64,000 nt of DNA, taken from assembly GCF_000772045.1 (NCBI RefSeq), contig NZ_CP009754.1, positions 6,634,001-6,698,000 on the forward strand, in the 5' to 3' direction. Below, piece by piece: positions 51,510 through 59,065 of the stretch; position 1 is the first letter of the stretch, and every line of letters starts with the position of its first letter. Made by a program: the position numbers and the translations under genes. The notes beneath the pieces were generated by a model. The model saw only the letters and a program-made list of their open reading frames with translations. It had not been told where the DNA came from and did no database searches. Source of the DNA: Streptomyces sp. CCM_MD2014 (lineage in GTDB: Bacteria; Actinomycetota; Actinomycetes; Streptomycetales; Streptomycetaceae).

Positions 51510-52274
51510 ATGGCAACGCTTGAAATCCGAGACCTGCACGTCACCGTCGAGGCCGACAACGCCACGAAGGAGATCCTCAAGGGCGTCGACCTCACCGTGA
51601 AGCAGGGCGAGACGCACGCCATCATGGGCCCCAACGGCTCCGGCAAGTCGACCCTCGCCTATTCCCTCGCGGGTCACCCCAAGTACACGATCACCGGCGG
51701 CTCCGTCACCCTCGACGGCGAGGACGTCCTGGAGATGTCCGTCGACGAGCGCGCCCGCGCCGGCCTCTTCCTCGCCATGCAGTACCCGGTCGAGGTCCCC
51801 GGCGTCTCCGTCTCCAACTTCCTGCGCACCTCCGCCACCGCCGTCCGCGGCGAGGCCCCCAAGCTGCGGCACTGGGTCAAGGAGGTCAAGGAGGCCATGG
51901 AGCGCCTCAACATGGACCCCGCCTTCGCCGAGCGCAACGTCAACGAGGGCTTCTCCGGCGGTGAGAAGAAGCGCCACGAGATCCTCCAGCTCGAGCTGCT
52001 CAAGCCGAAGGTCGCCATCCTCGACGAGACCGACTCCGGCCTCGACGTCGACGCCCTGCGCGTCGTCTCCGAGGGCGTCAACCGCGTCCGCGAGACCGGC
52101 GAGGTCGGCACCCTGCTGATCACGCACTACACGCGCATCCTGCGCTACATCAAGCCCGACCACGTCCACGTCTTCGCCAACGGCCGCATCGCCGAGTCCG
52201 GCGGCGCCGAGCTGGCCGACAAGCTGGAGGCCGAGGGCTACGAGGCATACACGAAGGGCGGCGCATCCGAGTGA
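51510..52274 (+). CDS. sufC: Fe-S assembly ATPase SufC
   Basis: The 254-residue ABC-type ATPase powers conformational change in SufBCD. It has Walker A GPNGSGKSTLAY, Q-loop MQYPVEVPG, signature SGGEKKRHEILQ, Walker B VAILDETDSGLD and switch histidine LLITHYTRIL. The DETDSGLD variant is typical of SufC. It overlaps sufS by GTGA. Confidence 0.97.
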   Translation: MATLEIRDLHVTVEADNATKEILKGVDLTVKQGETHAIMGPNGSGKSTLAYSLAGHPKYTITGGSVTLDGEDVLEMSVDERARAGLFLAMQYPVEVPGVSVSNFLRTSATAVRGEAPKLRHWVKEVKEAMERLNMDPAFAERNVNEGFSGGEKKRHEILQLELLKPKVAILDETDSGLDVDALRVVSEGVNRVRETGEVGTLLITHYTRILRYIKPDHVHVFANGRIAESGGAELADKLEAEGYEAYTKGGASE

Positions 52275-53527
52275 CACAGCTGCCGGGCCTCCTCGACACC
52301 GAGGCGATCCGCAAGGACTTCCCCATCCTGGACCGTCAGGTCCACGACGGGCGGAAACTCGTCTACCTCGACAACGCCGCGACCTCGCAGACCCCCCGCC
52401 AGGTCATCGACGTGCTCGACGAGTACTACGAGCAGCACAACGCCAACGTCCACCGTGGCGTGCACGTCCTCGCCGAGGAGGCCACGGCGCTGTACGAGGG
52501 CGCGCGTGACAAGGTCGCGGAGTTCATCAACGCGCCCTCGCGCGACGAGGTGGTCTTCACCAAGAACGCCTCGGAGTCCCTCAACCTCGTCGCGAACATG
52601 CTGGGCTGGGCCGACGAGCCCTACCGTGTGGACCACGACACCGAGATCGTCATCACGGAGATGGAGCACCACTCCAACATCGTGCCGTGGCAGCTGCTGG
52701 CGCAGCGCACCGGCGCGAAGCTCCGCTGGTTCGGTCTCACCGACGACGGCCGCCTGGACCTGTCCAACATCGACGAGGTCATCACCGAGAAGACGAAGAT
52801 CGTCTCCTTCGTGCTGGTCTCCAACATCCTGGGCACCCAGAACCCGGTCGAGGCGATCGTGCGCCGCGCCCAGGAGGTCGGCGCCCTCGTGTGCGTCGAC
52901 GCGTCCCAGGCCGCGCCGCACATGCCGCTGGACGTGCAGGCCCTCCAGGCCGACTTCGTGGCCTTCACCGGCCACAAGATGTGCGGCCCGACCGGCATCG
53001 GAGTGCTGTGGGGGCGCCAGGAGCTCCTGGAGGACCTCCCGCCGTTCCTCGGCGGCGGCGAGATGATCGAGACCGTCTCGATGCACTCCTCCACGTACGC
53101 CCCGGCGCCGCACAAGTTCGAGGCGGGCACGCCGCCGATCGCCCAGGCGGTCGGGCTCGGCGCGGCGATCGACTACCTCAACTCGATCGGCATGGACAAG
53201 ATCCTCGCCCACGAGCACGCGCTGACCGAGTACGCCGTCAAGCGCCTGCTGGAGGTCCCGGACCTGCGCATCATCGGCCCCACCACGGCCGAGGAGCGCG
53301 GCGCGGCGATCTCCTTCACGCTGGGGGACATCCACCCCCACGACGTGGGCCAGGTCCTGGACGAACAGGGCATCGCGGTCCGGGTCGGCCACCACTGCGC
53401 CCGCCCCGTCTGCCTGCGCTACGGAATTCCTGCGACCACGCGAGCGTCGTTCTATCTGTACTCCACGCCGGCCGAGATCGACGCACTGGTCGACGGCCTG
53501 GAGCACGTACGGAACTTCTTCGGCTGA
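52271..53527 (+). CDS. sufS: Cysteine desulfurase SufS
   Basis: The 418-residue PLP enzyme takes sulfur from L-cysteine for cluster building. YLDNAATSQTP is the N-terminal signature, K236 in FTGHKMCGPTG forms the internal aldimine, and C376 in VGHHCARPVC carries the persulfide; it is a group II desulfurase. The start is GTG at 52271 within the GTGA overlap with sufC. It is followed by sufU after 17 nt, the zinc-type sulfur acceptor expected for a SufS/SufU system. Confidence 0.97.
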   Translation: MTQLPGLLDTEAIRKDFPILDRQVHDGRKLVYLDNAATSQTPRQVIDVLDEYYEQHNANVHRGVHVLAEEATALYEGARDKVAEFINAPSRDEVVFTKNASESLNLVANMLGWADEPYRVDHDTEIVITEMEHHSNIVPWQLLAQRTGAKLRWFGLTDDGRLDLSNIDEVITEKTKIVSFVLVSNILGTQNPVEAIVRRAQEVGALVCVDASQAAPHMPLDVQALQADFVAFTGHKMCGPTGIGVLWGRQELLEDLPPFLGGGEMIETVSMHSSTYAPAPHKFEAGTPPIAQAVGLGAAIDYLNSIGMDKILAHEHALTEYAVKRLLEVPDLRIIGPTTAEERGAAISFTLGDIHPHDVGQVLDEQGIAVRVGHHCARPVCLRYGIPATTRASFYLYSTPAEIDALVDGLEHVRNFFG

Positions 53528-53544
53528 CGGGACGAGCGAAGAGC

Positions 53545-54015
53545 ATGAAGCTGGACTCCATGTACCAGGAAGTCATCCTGGACCACTACAAGAACCCGCA
53601 CGGGCGGGGCTTGCGGGATGGCGACGCCGAGGTCCACCACGTCAACCCCACCTGCGGGGACGAGATCACGCTCCGCGTGAAGTACGACGGCACGACGATC
53701 AGCGACGTCAGCTACGAGGGCCAGGGCTGTTCCATCAGCCAGGCCAGCGCCTCCGTGCTGAACGACCTGCTGGTCGGCAAGGACCTGGCCCAGGCGCAGC
53801 GGATCCAGGAGACCTTCCTGGAGCTGATGCAGTCCAAGGGCAGGATCGAGCCCGACGACGCGATGGAGGAGGTCCTGGAGGACGCGGTCGCGTTCGCCGG
53901 GGTCTCGAAGTACCCGGCCCGGGTCAAGTGCGCCCTGCTGAGCTGGATGGCCTGGAAGGACGCGACGGCCCAGGCGCTGGAAGGCGCCGACGCCGAGAAG
54001 GAGACGACGGCATGA
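53545..54015 (+). CDS. sufU: SufU, sulfur-transfer protein
   Basis: A 156-residue IscU-like protein with C37 (NPTCGD), C62 (GQGCSIS) and C129 (RVKCALL). The insertion between the second and third cysteines (DLAQAQRIQETFLELMQSKG region) is characteristic of SufU. SufU binds zinc and accepts persulfide from SufS rather than serving as a scaffold. A long acidic tail (ALEGADAEKETT) follows the core. It overlaps the next gene by ATGA. Confidence 0.95.
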   Translation: MKLDSMYQEVILDHYKNPHGRGLRDGDAEVHHVNPTCGDEITLRVKYDGTTISDVSYEGQGCSISQASASVLNDLLVGKDLAQAQRIQETFLELMQSKGRIEPDDAMEEVLEDAVAFAGVSKYPARVKCALLSWMAWKDATAQALEGADAEKETTA

Positions 54016-54344
54016 GCGAGACCGTGGAAATGAAGCCGGCCTCGGAGGAGGAGCTCCGCGAGGCCCTGATGGACGTCGTGGACCCCGAGCTGGGCATCGA
54101 CGTCGTCAACCTCGGCCTGATCTACGGCATCCACGTCGACGACGCGAACATCGCCACCGTCGACATGACCCTGACGTCGGCGGCCTGTCCGCTGACCGAC
54201 GTGATCGAGGACCAGGCCAAGTCCGCCACGGACGGCCTCGTCAACGAGCTGCGCATCAACTGGGTCTGGATGCCGCCGTGGGGCCCGGACAAGATCACGG
54301 ACGACGGCCGCGAGCAGCTGCGCGCGCTGGGGTTCAACGTCTGA
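54012..54344 (+). CDS. sufT: SufT/MIP18-family (DUF59) Fe-S maturation protein
   Basis: A 110-residue MIP18-family protein: LREALMDVVDPELGIDVVNLGLIYG, then MTLTSAACPLTDVIEDQ with the conserved Cys, and NWVWMPPWGPDKITDDGREQLRALGF. SufT-type proteins help mature [4Fe-4S] enzymes. It is the last suf gene, overlapping sufU by 4 nt and followed by a perfect terminator hairpin, which marks the operon end. Confidence 0.93.
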   Translation: MSETVEMKPASEEELREALMDVVDPELGIDVVNLGLIYGIHVDDANIATVDMTLTSAACPLTDVIEDQAKSATDGLVNELRINWVWMPPWGPDKITDDGREQLRALGFNV

Positions 54345-54366
54345 GCCACACCGGCAGCACTGTTCA

Positions 54367-54402
54367 GGGAAACGGCGGCACCTTCGGGTGCCGCCGTTTC
54401 CC
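54367..54402 (+). terminator. Terminator of the suf operon
   Basis: A perfect 16-bp stem (54367-54382 with 54387-54402) closed by the tetraloop TTCG, 22 nt after the sufT stop. Confidence 0.92.
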
Positions 54403-54431
54403 GTGTTCGCGCCCGTCCGCGTCCGTCGTTA

Positions 54432-54445
54432 TGTACGCTCGTACA
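54432..54445. promoter_or_regulatory. TetR-type operator over a leaderless SMR promoter
   Basis: TGTACG-ct-CGTACA is a perfect palindrome ending 1 nt before the SMR gene ATG. TACGCT inside it (54434-54439) can serve as -10 with a start at the ATG, so a bound TetR protein would block the promoter. Confidence 0.6.
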
Positions 54446-54446
54446 C

Positions 54447-54767
54447 ATGGGATATCTGCTCCTGGCCGGAGCCATCGCCGCCGAGGTCGCCGGCACCACC
54501 GCCATGAAGTACAGCGAGGGCTTCAGCAGGCTCGTGCCGTCCCTCCTGACCGCCCTCGCCTACGTCCTCTCCTTCGCGCTCCTCGCCCAGACCCTGAAGA
54601 TCCTCGCCGTCGGCACGGCATACGCCATCTGGGCCGGAGTGGGCACGGCCGCCATCGCCACCATCGGTGTGGCCTTCATGGGCGAGGGGATGACGCTCAC
54701 CAAGGCCGCCGGCATCGCGCTGATCATCGTCGGCGTCGTCGTCCTCAATCTGGGCGGGGCGCACTGA
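54447..54767 (+). CDS. Small multidrug resistance (SMR) efflux protein
   Basis: A 106-residue four-helix SMR transporter of the EmrE/QacC class. The proton/drug-binding Glu is in GAIAAEVAGTTAMKYSEGF (residue 13), and AQTLKILAVGTAYAIWAGVGTA is the signature third region. It exports lipophilic cations or guanidinium-like compounds in exchange for protons, as a dimer. The Gly-Thr-Thr-Ala-Met-Lys-Tyr run is as in classical drug exporters. There is no Shine-Dalgarno before the ATG. The TetR gene starts at the stop codon (TGATG), so pump and regulator are coupled. Confidence 0.93.
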   Translation: MGYLLLAGAIAAEVAGTTAMKYSEGFSRLVPSLLTALAYVLSFALLAQTLKILAVGTAYAIWAGVGTAAIATIGVAFMGEGMTLTKAAGIALIIVGVVVLNLGGAH

Positions 54768-55360
54768 TGCCCCGCCGCCACGACCCGGAGCGCCGCCAGC
54801 GCCTCATCGACGCGGCGATCAGGGTCGTCGGACGCAAGGGCATCGCCGGGCTCAGCCACCGCACCGTCGCCGCCGAGGCGGACGTGCCGCTCGGCTCCAC
54901 GACCTACCACTTCGCCACCCTGGACGACCTCATGGTCGCCGCCCTGCGCCAGGCCAACGAGGGCTTCGCCAAGGTGGTCGCCGCCCACCCCGCCCTGTCC
55001 GACCCGGAGGCCGACCTGCCCGCCGAACTCGCCCGCGTCCTCGGCGAATGGCTCGGCGGCGACCGCACCGGCGTGGAACTGGAGTACGAGCTGTACCTCG
55101 CCGCCCTGCGCCGCCCCGCCCTGCGCCCCGTCGCCGCCGAGTGGGCCGAGGGTGTGGGCGCCCTCCTCGCCGCCCGCACGGACCCGGTGACCGCCCGCGC
55201 CCTGGTCGCCGTCCTCGACGGCATCTGCCTCCAGGTCCTGCTGACGGACACGCCGTACGACGAGGAGTACGCGCGCGAGGTGCTGGCCAGGCTGGTCCCC
55301 GCGCCCGGTACCCGAGACGGCCGGGGTCCCGGCTCGCTTCCACCGGCGGCGGCCGGTTAG
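54767..55360 (+). CDS. TetR-family transcriptional regulator
   Basis: A 197-residue TetR regulator with helix-turn-helix RRQRLIDAAIRVVGRKGIAGLSHRTVAAEADVPLGSTTYHFATLDDL (given here as adjoining parts of one domain, residues about 9-55) and a helical ligand domain with LDGICLQVLLTDTPYDEEYAREVL. It probably represses the SMR pump operon via the palindrome at 54432 and responds to a pump substrate. The start ATG overlaps the pump stop by 1 nt. The C-terminal tail is Pro/Gly-rich. Confidence 0.92.
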   Translation: MPRRHDPERRQRLIDAAIRVVGRKGIAGLSHRTVAAEADVPLGSTTYHFATLDDLMVAALRQANEGFAKVVAAHPALSDPEADLPAELARVLGEWLGGDRTGVELEYELYLAALRRPALRPVAAEWAEGVGALLAARTDPVTARALVAVLDGICLQVLLTDTPYDEEYAREVLARLVPAPGTRDGRGPGSLPPAAAG

Positions 55361-55363
55361 GTT
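55358..55363 (+). promoter_or_regulatory. Candidate -10 box of leaderless dapD mRNA
   Basis: TAGGTT overlaps the end of the TetR gene and ends 6 nt before the dapD ATG; no ribosome-binding site lies between. Confidence 0.4.
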
Positions 55364-55369
55364 GCCCTC

Positions 55370-56359
55370 ATGACCGACACGACTGCTCCCCGCACCACCG
55401 GCGCCGTGGCCGCCGGCCTCGCCACGATCGCCGCCGACGGCACCGTCCTCGACACCTGGTTCCCGGCCCCCGAGCTGACCGACGAGCCCGGTCCTTCCGG
55501 CACCGAGCGCCTGAGCGCCGAACGGGCCGCCGAGCTCCTCGGCGGCGGCGCCACCGCCGCGGTCGGCCCGGACGCCCGCCGCGGTGTCGAGGTGGTCGCG
55601 GTCCGCACGGTCATCTCCTCGCTGGACGAGAAGCCGCTCGACACGCACGACGTCTACCTGCGCCTGCACCTGCTCTCCCACCGCCTGGTCAAGCCGCACG
55701 GCCTCAGCCTGGAGGGCCAGTTCGCCTTCCTCGCCAACGTCGCCTGGACCTCGCTCGGCCCGGTCGCCGTGGACGACATCGAGAAGGTCCGCCTCAACGC
55801 CCGCGCCGAGGGCCTGCACCTCCAGGTCACGTCGATCGACAAGTTCCCCCGCATGACGGACTACGTCGTCCCCAAGGGCGTCCGCATCGCCGACGCCGAC
55901 CGGGTCCGCCTCGGCGCGCACCTCTCCGCGGGCACCACGGTCATGCACGAGGGCTTCGTCAACTTCAACGCCGGCACGCTGGGCACCTCGATGGTCGAGG
56001 GCCGCATCTCCGCGGGCGTCGTCGTCGGCGACGGCTCCGACATCGGCGGCGGCGCCTCCACCATGGGCACCCTCTCCGGCGGCGGCAACGTCCGCATCAC
56101 CATCGGCGAGCGCTGCCTGGTCGGCGCCGAGGCGGGCGTCGGCATCGCGCTGGGCGACGAGTGCGTGGTCGAGGCCGGCCTCTACGTCACCGCGGGCACC
56201 CGCGTCACGATGCCCGACGGCCAGGTCGTCAAGGCCCGCGAACTCTCCGGCGCCTCCAACATCCTCTTCCGCCGCAACTCGGTCACGGGCACGGTGGAAG
56301 CCCGCCCGAACAACGCCGTGTGGGGCGGCCTGAACGAGGTCCTGCACAGCCACAACTGA
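55370..56359 (+). CDS. dapD: Tetrahydrodipicolinate N-succinyltransferase
   Basis: The 329-residue enzyme succinylates tetrahydrodipicolinate in the diaminopimelate/lysine route. The N-terminal domain (VRTVISSLDEKPLDTHDVYL) precedes a left-handed beta-helix with hexapeptide repeats (VRIADADRVRLGAHLSAGTTV, GTSMVEGRISAGVVVGDGSDIGGG, in part) and the C-terminal SGASNILFRRNSVTGTVEARPN. This is the longer actinobacterial DapD form. It is monocistronic; a dapA-type gene of the same pathway lies 0.6 kb to the right on the other strand. Confidence 0.95.
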   Translation: MTDTTAPRTTGAVAAGLATIAADGTVLDTWFPAPELTDEPGPSGTERLSAERAAELLGGGATAAVGPDARRGVEVVAVRTVISSLDEKPLDTHDVYLRLHLLSHRLVKPHGLSLEGQFAFLANVAWTSLGPVAVDDIEKVRLNARAEGLHLQVTSIDKFPRMTDYVVPKGVRIADADRVRLGAHLSAGTTVMHEGFVNFNAGTLGTSMVEGRISAGVVVGDGSDIGGGASTMGTLSGGGNVRITIGERCLVGAEAGVGIALGDECVVEAGLYVTAGTRVTMPDGQVVKARELSGASNILFRRNSVTGTVEARPNNAVWGGLNEVLHSHN

Positions 56360-56375
56360 GCCGACGCCGGTTCCC

Positions 56376-56410
56376 GAGCGCCCTGTCCGCCCGTCGTGGG
56401 GAGGGCGCTC
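56376..56410. terminator. Terminator between dapD and a small gene
   Basis: Perfect 9-bp arms GAGCGCCCT (56376-56384) and AGGGCGCTC (56402-56410) enclose a 17-nt loop between convergent genes. Confidence 0.6.
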
Positions 56411-56453
56411 AGGCGTATCCGGGTCCGCGGCCGCGGGGCCGGGCCCACGGCGC

Positions 56454-56642
56454 TCACCGTTTCAGGGCGCGGTACCTCTTCAGCAGCGCGCCGATGCGGG
56501 CCTGGTCGGCGGATCCGTTCAGCTCGGTCAGGAGGTCGTCGGGGCACAGCTCGTAGTGGTCGCCCCACCAGCGGCGGCCCTTGGTGTCCCAGATGCGGTA
56601 TCCGCCCGGCACGCCCCGGGCCACGTAGCGTCTTCTGCTCAT
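56454..56642 (-). CDS. Small conserved hypothetical protein, 62 residues
   Basis: A basic, Trp/Tyr-rich 62-residue protein: MSRRRYVARGVPGGYRIWDT, GRRWWGDHYELCPDDLLTELN and RIGALLKRYRALKR. No domain is recognised; the fold may be a small beta hairpin plus helix. The ATG at 56642 is preferred over one 7 codons upstream because TACGGT lies 8 nt before it, a leaderless-type -10. It is convergent with dapD. Function unknown. Confidence 0.6.
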   Translation of the reverse strand: MSRRRYVARGVPGGYRIWDTKGRRWWGDHYELCPDDLLTELNGSADQARIGALLKRYRALKR

Positions 56643-56761
56643 CGGGGGCAACCGTATCCGCACGTACGGATGACTGCCCGTGACCTACCGGTGGGCTCGG
56701 CTGATGAACGGGTGGACGCAGAGTCCGATCACACGCCGATCAGACGGGACGAGGGGCCGGG

Positions 56762-56995
56762 ATGACGACGAACGAACGGGTGGGGGCCGTGGGGCGCCTG
56801 CTGGCCGGGGCCGGAGCCGCGGTGCTGGTGTGCTGGGCGGCGGCGGGGACCGCGCACGCGGACGAGACCACCACCGGGTCGCACAACGGCCCCAGGGTCG
56901 GCCTGCTCAACGTCCACGTCGGGCAGATCGACGACCCGGCGGAGGACGTCCTGGAGCACACCCTGCTGTTCGGCGACGGCTACGCCTGGAGCTGA
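56762..56995 (+). CDS. Small secreted protein, 77 residues
   Basis: A short exported protein: basic start MTTNERVGAVGR, hydrophobic LLAGAGAAVLVCWAAAGTAHA ending in an A-x-A signal-peptidase site near residue 33, then a mature part of about 44 residues (DETTTGSHNGPRVGLLNVHV, IDDPAEDVLEHTLLFGDG). GAGGGG precedes the ATG. The mature part is acidic and has no Cys. The 3' end overlaps dapA tail to tail by 16 bp. No function can be given. Confidence 0.7.
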   Translation: MTTNERVGAVGRLLAGAGAAVLVCWAAAGTAHADETTTGSHNGPRVGLLNVHVGQIDDPAEDVLEHTLLFGDGYAWS

Positions 56996-57936
56996 GCGGT
57001 GCCGGCGGCCAGTTCCTCGTAGGCCGCCAGCAGGCCGGCCGTGGTCTCCGGGTCCGCGGGCCGCAGCGGCGCCCGGACCGGCCCCGCCGGCAGGCCCAGC
57101 GCGCCGAGCAGGGCCTTCGCGGTGACCGTGCCGGGCAGGCCGGCCGCCATCATCGACTCGACGAGCGGGACCGCCCGCCGCTGGAGCAGGGCGGCCCGCC
57201 CGGTGTCGCCCGCGTCGAAGGCGTCGAGGACGGACCGGAACAGGTCCGGCACGACGTTGGCGACGGTGCTGACGTATCCCGTCGCACCGATCGCGTAGAG
57301 GGCGAGCACCTGTTCGTCGCAGCCCGCGTAGTACGCCAGATCCGTGCGGGCGAGCACCTTCTGGGTGCCGAGGAGGTCGTACGAGCAGTCCTTGACGGCG
57401 ACGATCCGGGGGTGCCCGGCCAGGCGGACGACGGTGTCGGGCTCGATGCGGGTGCCGGTGCGGCCCGGGATGTCGTACAGCATCAGGGGCAGACCGCTCG
57501 CGTCGGCGACCTCGCGGAAGTGCGCCTCCAGCGCGTCCTGCGGCGGCCTGCTGTAGTACGGGGCGACCACCAGCAGTCCGTCCGCGCCGGCCTTCTCGGC
57601 GGCCAGCGCCAGTTCCACGGTGTGCCGGGTGTCCGCGGTGCCGACCCCCGCGACGAGTGCCGTGCGGCCGCCGACCGCCTCCCGGACCGCCGCCACCAGG
57701 GCCGCCTTCTCGGCGTCCGTCGTGGTCGGCGACTCGCCGGTGGTGCCGGACAGCACCAGACCGTCGCAGCCCCGCGAAACCAGGTGCTCCGCGAGGCGCC
57801 GGGCACCGTCGAGATCGAGCGCGCCGGACTCGGTGAAGGGCGTGACCATGGCGCACAGGGTGCGGCCGAAGGGGGCGGGGCGGCGGGCGTCTGTCGTCAT
57901 GGGAGTAGTGTCGGCGGCCCGACGGTGTAGCTCCAC
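56980..57936 (-). CDS. dapA: 4-hydroxy-tetrahydrodipicolinate synthase (DapA family)
   Basis: A 318-residue DapA-family TIM-barrel aldolase. SGTTGESPTT binds the pyruvate carboxylate, Y154 (LMLYDIPGRTG) and Schiff-base K182 (VAVKDCSYD) are in place. Its proximity to dapD supports a role in lysine/diaminopimelate synthesis, but Streptomyces carry several DapA-family aldolases, so another keto-acid aldol reaction is possible. The GTG at 57936 is chosen for its AGGAG site 6 nt upstream; an ATG at 57900 is an alternative lacking a ribosome site. A small GATGC-ttc-GCATC hairpin is upstream at 57965-57977. Confidence 0.85.
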   Translation of the reverse strand: MELHRRAADTTPMTTDARRPAPFGRTLCAMVTPFTESGALDLDGARRLAEHLVSRGCDGLVLSGTTGESPTTTDAEKAALVAAVREAVGGRTALVAGVGTADTRHTVELALAAEKAGADGLLVVAPYYSRPPQDALEAHFREVADASGLPLMLYDIPGRTGTRIEPDTVVRLAGHPRIVAVKDCSYDLLGTQKVLARTDLAYYAGCDEQVLALYAIGATGYVSTVANVVPDLFRSVLDAFDAGDTGRAALLQRRAVPLVESMMAAGLPGTVTAKALLGALGLPAGPVRAPLRPADPETTAGLLAAYEELAAGTAQLQA

Positions 57937-58060
57937 TTAATTCTCCTACGAGGTACCTGTAAGGGATGCTTCGCATCGGAGTGGGGGCGGTACGGGCGCG
58001 GGTAGTGCCGCTCGGGCCGGGGTACCCGGGGTGCTCCGAACCGAGAGGAGGCGGGAACCC

Positions 58061-58480
58061 GTGACCGGAACCATGCACACCAGGCCGGTGCGCGACGAGC
58101 AGCACTCCGTGGGCGAACTCGTCGGACAGGCCACCGAACAGCTCTCGCGCCTCGTGCGCCAGGAAGTGGCCCTCGCCAAGATGGAACTGGCCGAGAAGGG
58201 CAAGCGCGCCGGGGTCGGCGGCGGAATGCTCGGTGCCGCGGGCGCCATCGCCTACGTGGGCCTGTTCGCCCTGGCCGGCACGGCCGCCGCCGCGCTCTCG
58301 CTGGTGCTGCCCGTCTGGGCCGCGGCGCTGATCGTGACGGGGGCGCTCTTCGTGATCGCCGGCATCCTGGCCGTGACCGGTCGCGCCCAACTCCGCCGGG
58401 CCGTACCCCCCAAGCCCGAGGAGACCCTCGGCAGCGTCAGGGCCGACGTCGACCAGATCAGGGAAAGGGCACATCGATGA
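58061..58480 (+). CDS. Phage-holin-superfamily (DUF1469-type) membrane protein
   Basis: A 139-residue membrane protein. The N-terminal amphipathic helix (SVGELVGQATEQLSRLVRQEVALAKMELAEKGKRAG, read in two parts) precedes two helices, AIAYVGLFALAGTAAAALSLVL and AAALIVTGALFVIAGILAVTG (approximate). It ends in a cytoplasmic tail with LGSVRADVDQIRERA. This layout is the phage_holin_3_6/DUF1469 family, chromosomal proteins of unknown function usually paired with DUF3618 proteins, as here. The GTG at 58061 follows GGGA; an ATG at 58073 is an alternative. It overlaps the next gene by ATGA. Confidence 0.8.
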   Translation: MTGTMHTRPVRDEQHSVGELVGQATEQLSRLVRQEVALAKMELAEKGKRAGVGGGMLGAAGAIAYVGLFALAGTAAAALSLVLPVWAAALIVTGALFVIAGILAVTGRAQLRRAVPPKPEETLGSVRADVDQIRERAHR

Positions 58481-58941
58481 CCGACGCGACGAGCCGGGAC
58501 GGTACGAGGAGCGGCTCCACCGCGCAGCCGGTCGGCGGGGCCAAGGGCCCCGACGAACTGCGGCAGCAGATCGAACAGACCCGCGGCGAACTGGGCGACA
58601 CCGTGGAGGAACTGGCGGGCAAGGCCGACGTGAAGGGCCGCGCCAAGGCCCGGGCAGCCGACCTGAAGGACAAGGCCGGTGCCATGACCGTGCAACTGCG
58701 CAGTTCCGCCGCACACGCCGGACACGCCGTGCAGGACAAGGCGGGCCGGGCCGGCCGCACCGCGCACCACACAGCAGGGCGGGCCCAGGACGCCGCGGAG
58801 CGGCACGCGCCGCCGGGCCGGGCGCGGGGCGCGGTGCGCGCGGGGCTCGGACATCCGCGCGCCGTGCTGGTCGCCGGGGCGGCGGCGGGCGTGGTGGTCG
58901 CGGCGGGCCTCGTGCGGCGCCGTCACCACGGGCCGTGCTGA
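58477..58941 (+). CDS. DUF3618-domain protein
   Basis: A 154-residue protein with the DUF3618 signature at about residues 26-55 (LRQQIEQTRGELGDTVEELA, KADVKGRAKARAADLKD), an Ala/His-rich helical middle resembling apolipoprotein-like repeats, and a C-terminal membrane helix (AVLVAGAAAGVVVAAGLVRRR). It is cotranscribed and translationally coupled with the DUF1469-type protein. The pair probably forms a membrane-anchored complex, but its role is unknown. Confidence 0.8.
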   Translation: MTDATSRDGTRSGSTAQPVGGAKGPDELRQQIEQTRGELGDTVEELAGKADVKGRAKARAADLKDKAGAMTVQLRSSAAHAGHAVQDKAGRAGRTAHHTAGRAQDAAERHAPPGRARGAVRAGLGHPRAVLVAGAAAGVVVAAGLVRRRHHGPC

Positions 58942-58963
58942 GAACACGCCGCCCGGCAGGGAT

Positions 58964-58994
58964 TTGACCTCAACCTTGGTCGAGGTCGGAGGGT
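58964..58994 (+). promoter_or_regulatory. MerR-type promoter with 19-bp spacer and central dyad
   Basis: TTGACC (58964-58969) and GAGGGT (58989-58994) are separated by 19 bp. The dyad GACCTC-a-ACC-tt-GGT-c-GAGGTC (58966-58987) fills the spacer, the layout recognised by MerR-family activators. No merR-type gene is present in the window. Confidence 0.6.
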
Positions 58995-59027
58995 GGTGCG
59001 TGCACCCACCGTGCGCGCACCACCCTC
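58989..59027 (+). terminator. Hairpin after the DUF3618 gene, overlapping the MerR-type promoter
   Basis: Perfect 12-bp arms GAGGGTGGTGCG (58989-59000) and CGCACCACCCTC (59016-59027) around a 15-nt loop. It could terminate the upstream operon or lie in the 5' leader of the ABM gene. Confidence 0.5.
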
Positions 59028-59065
59028 GGTGTGCGCCCGACGACCACCGACCACCGGAGGCCGGC

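Noticed and set aside
54278..54766. N-terminal extension of the TetR frame back to 54278
   Set aside because: The extension runs through sufT, the suf terminator and the SMR gene in another frame; the real start overlaps the SMR stop.
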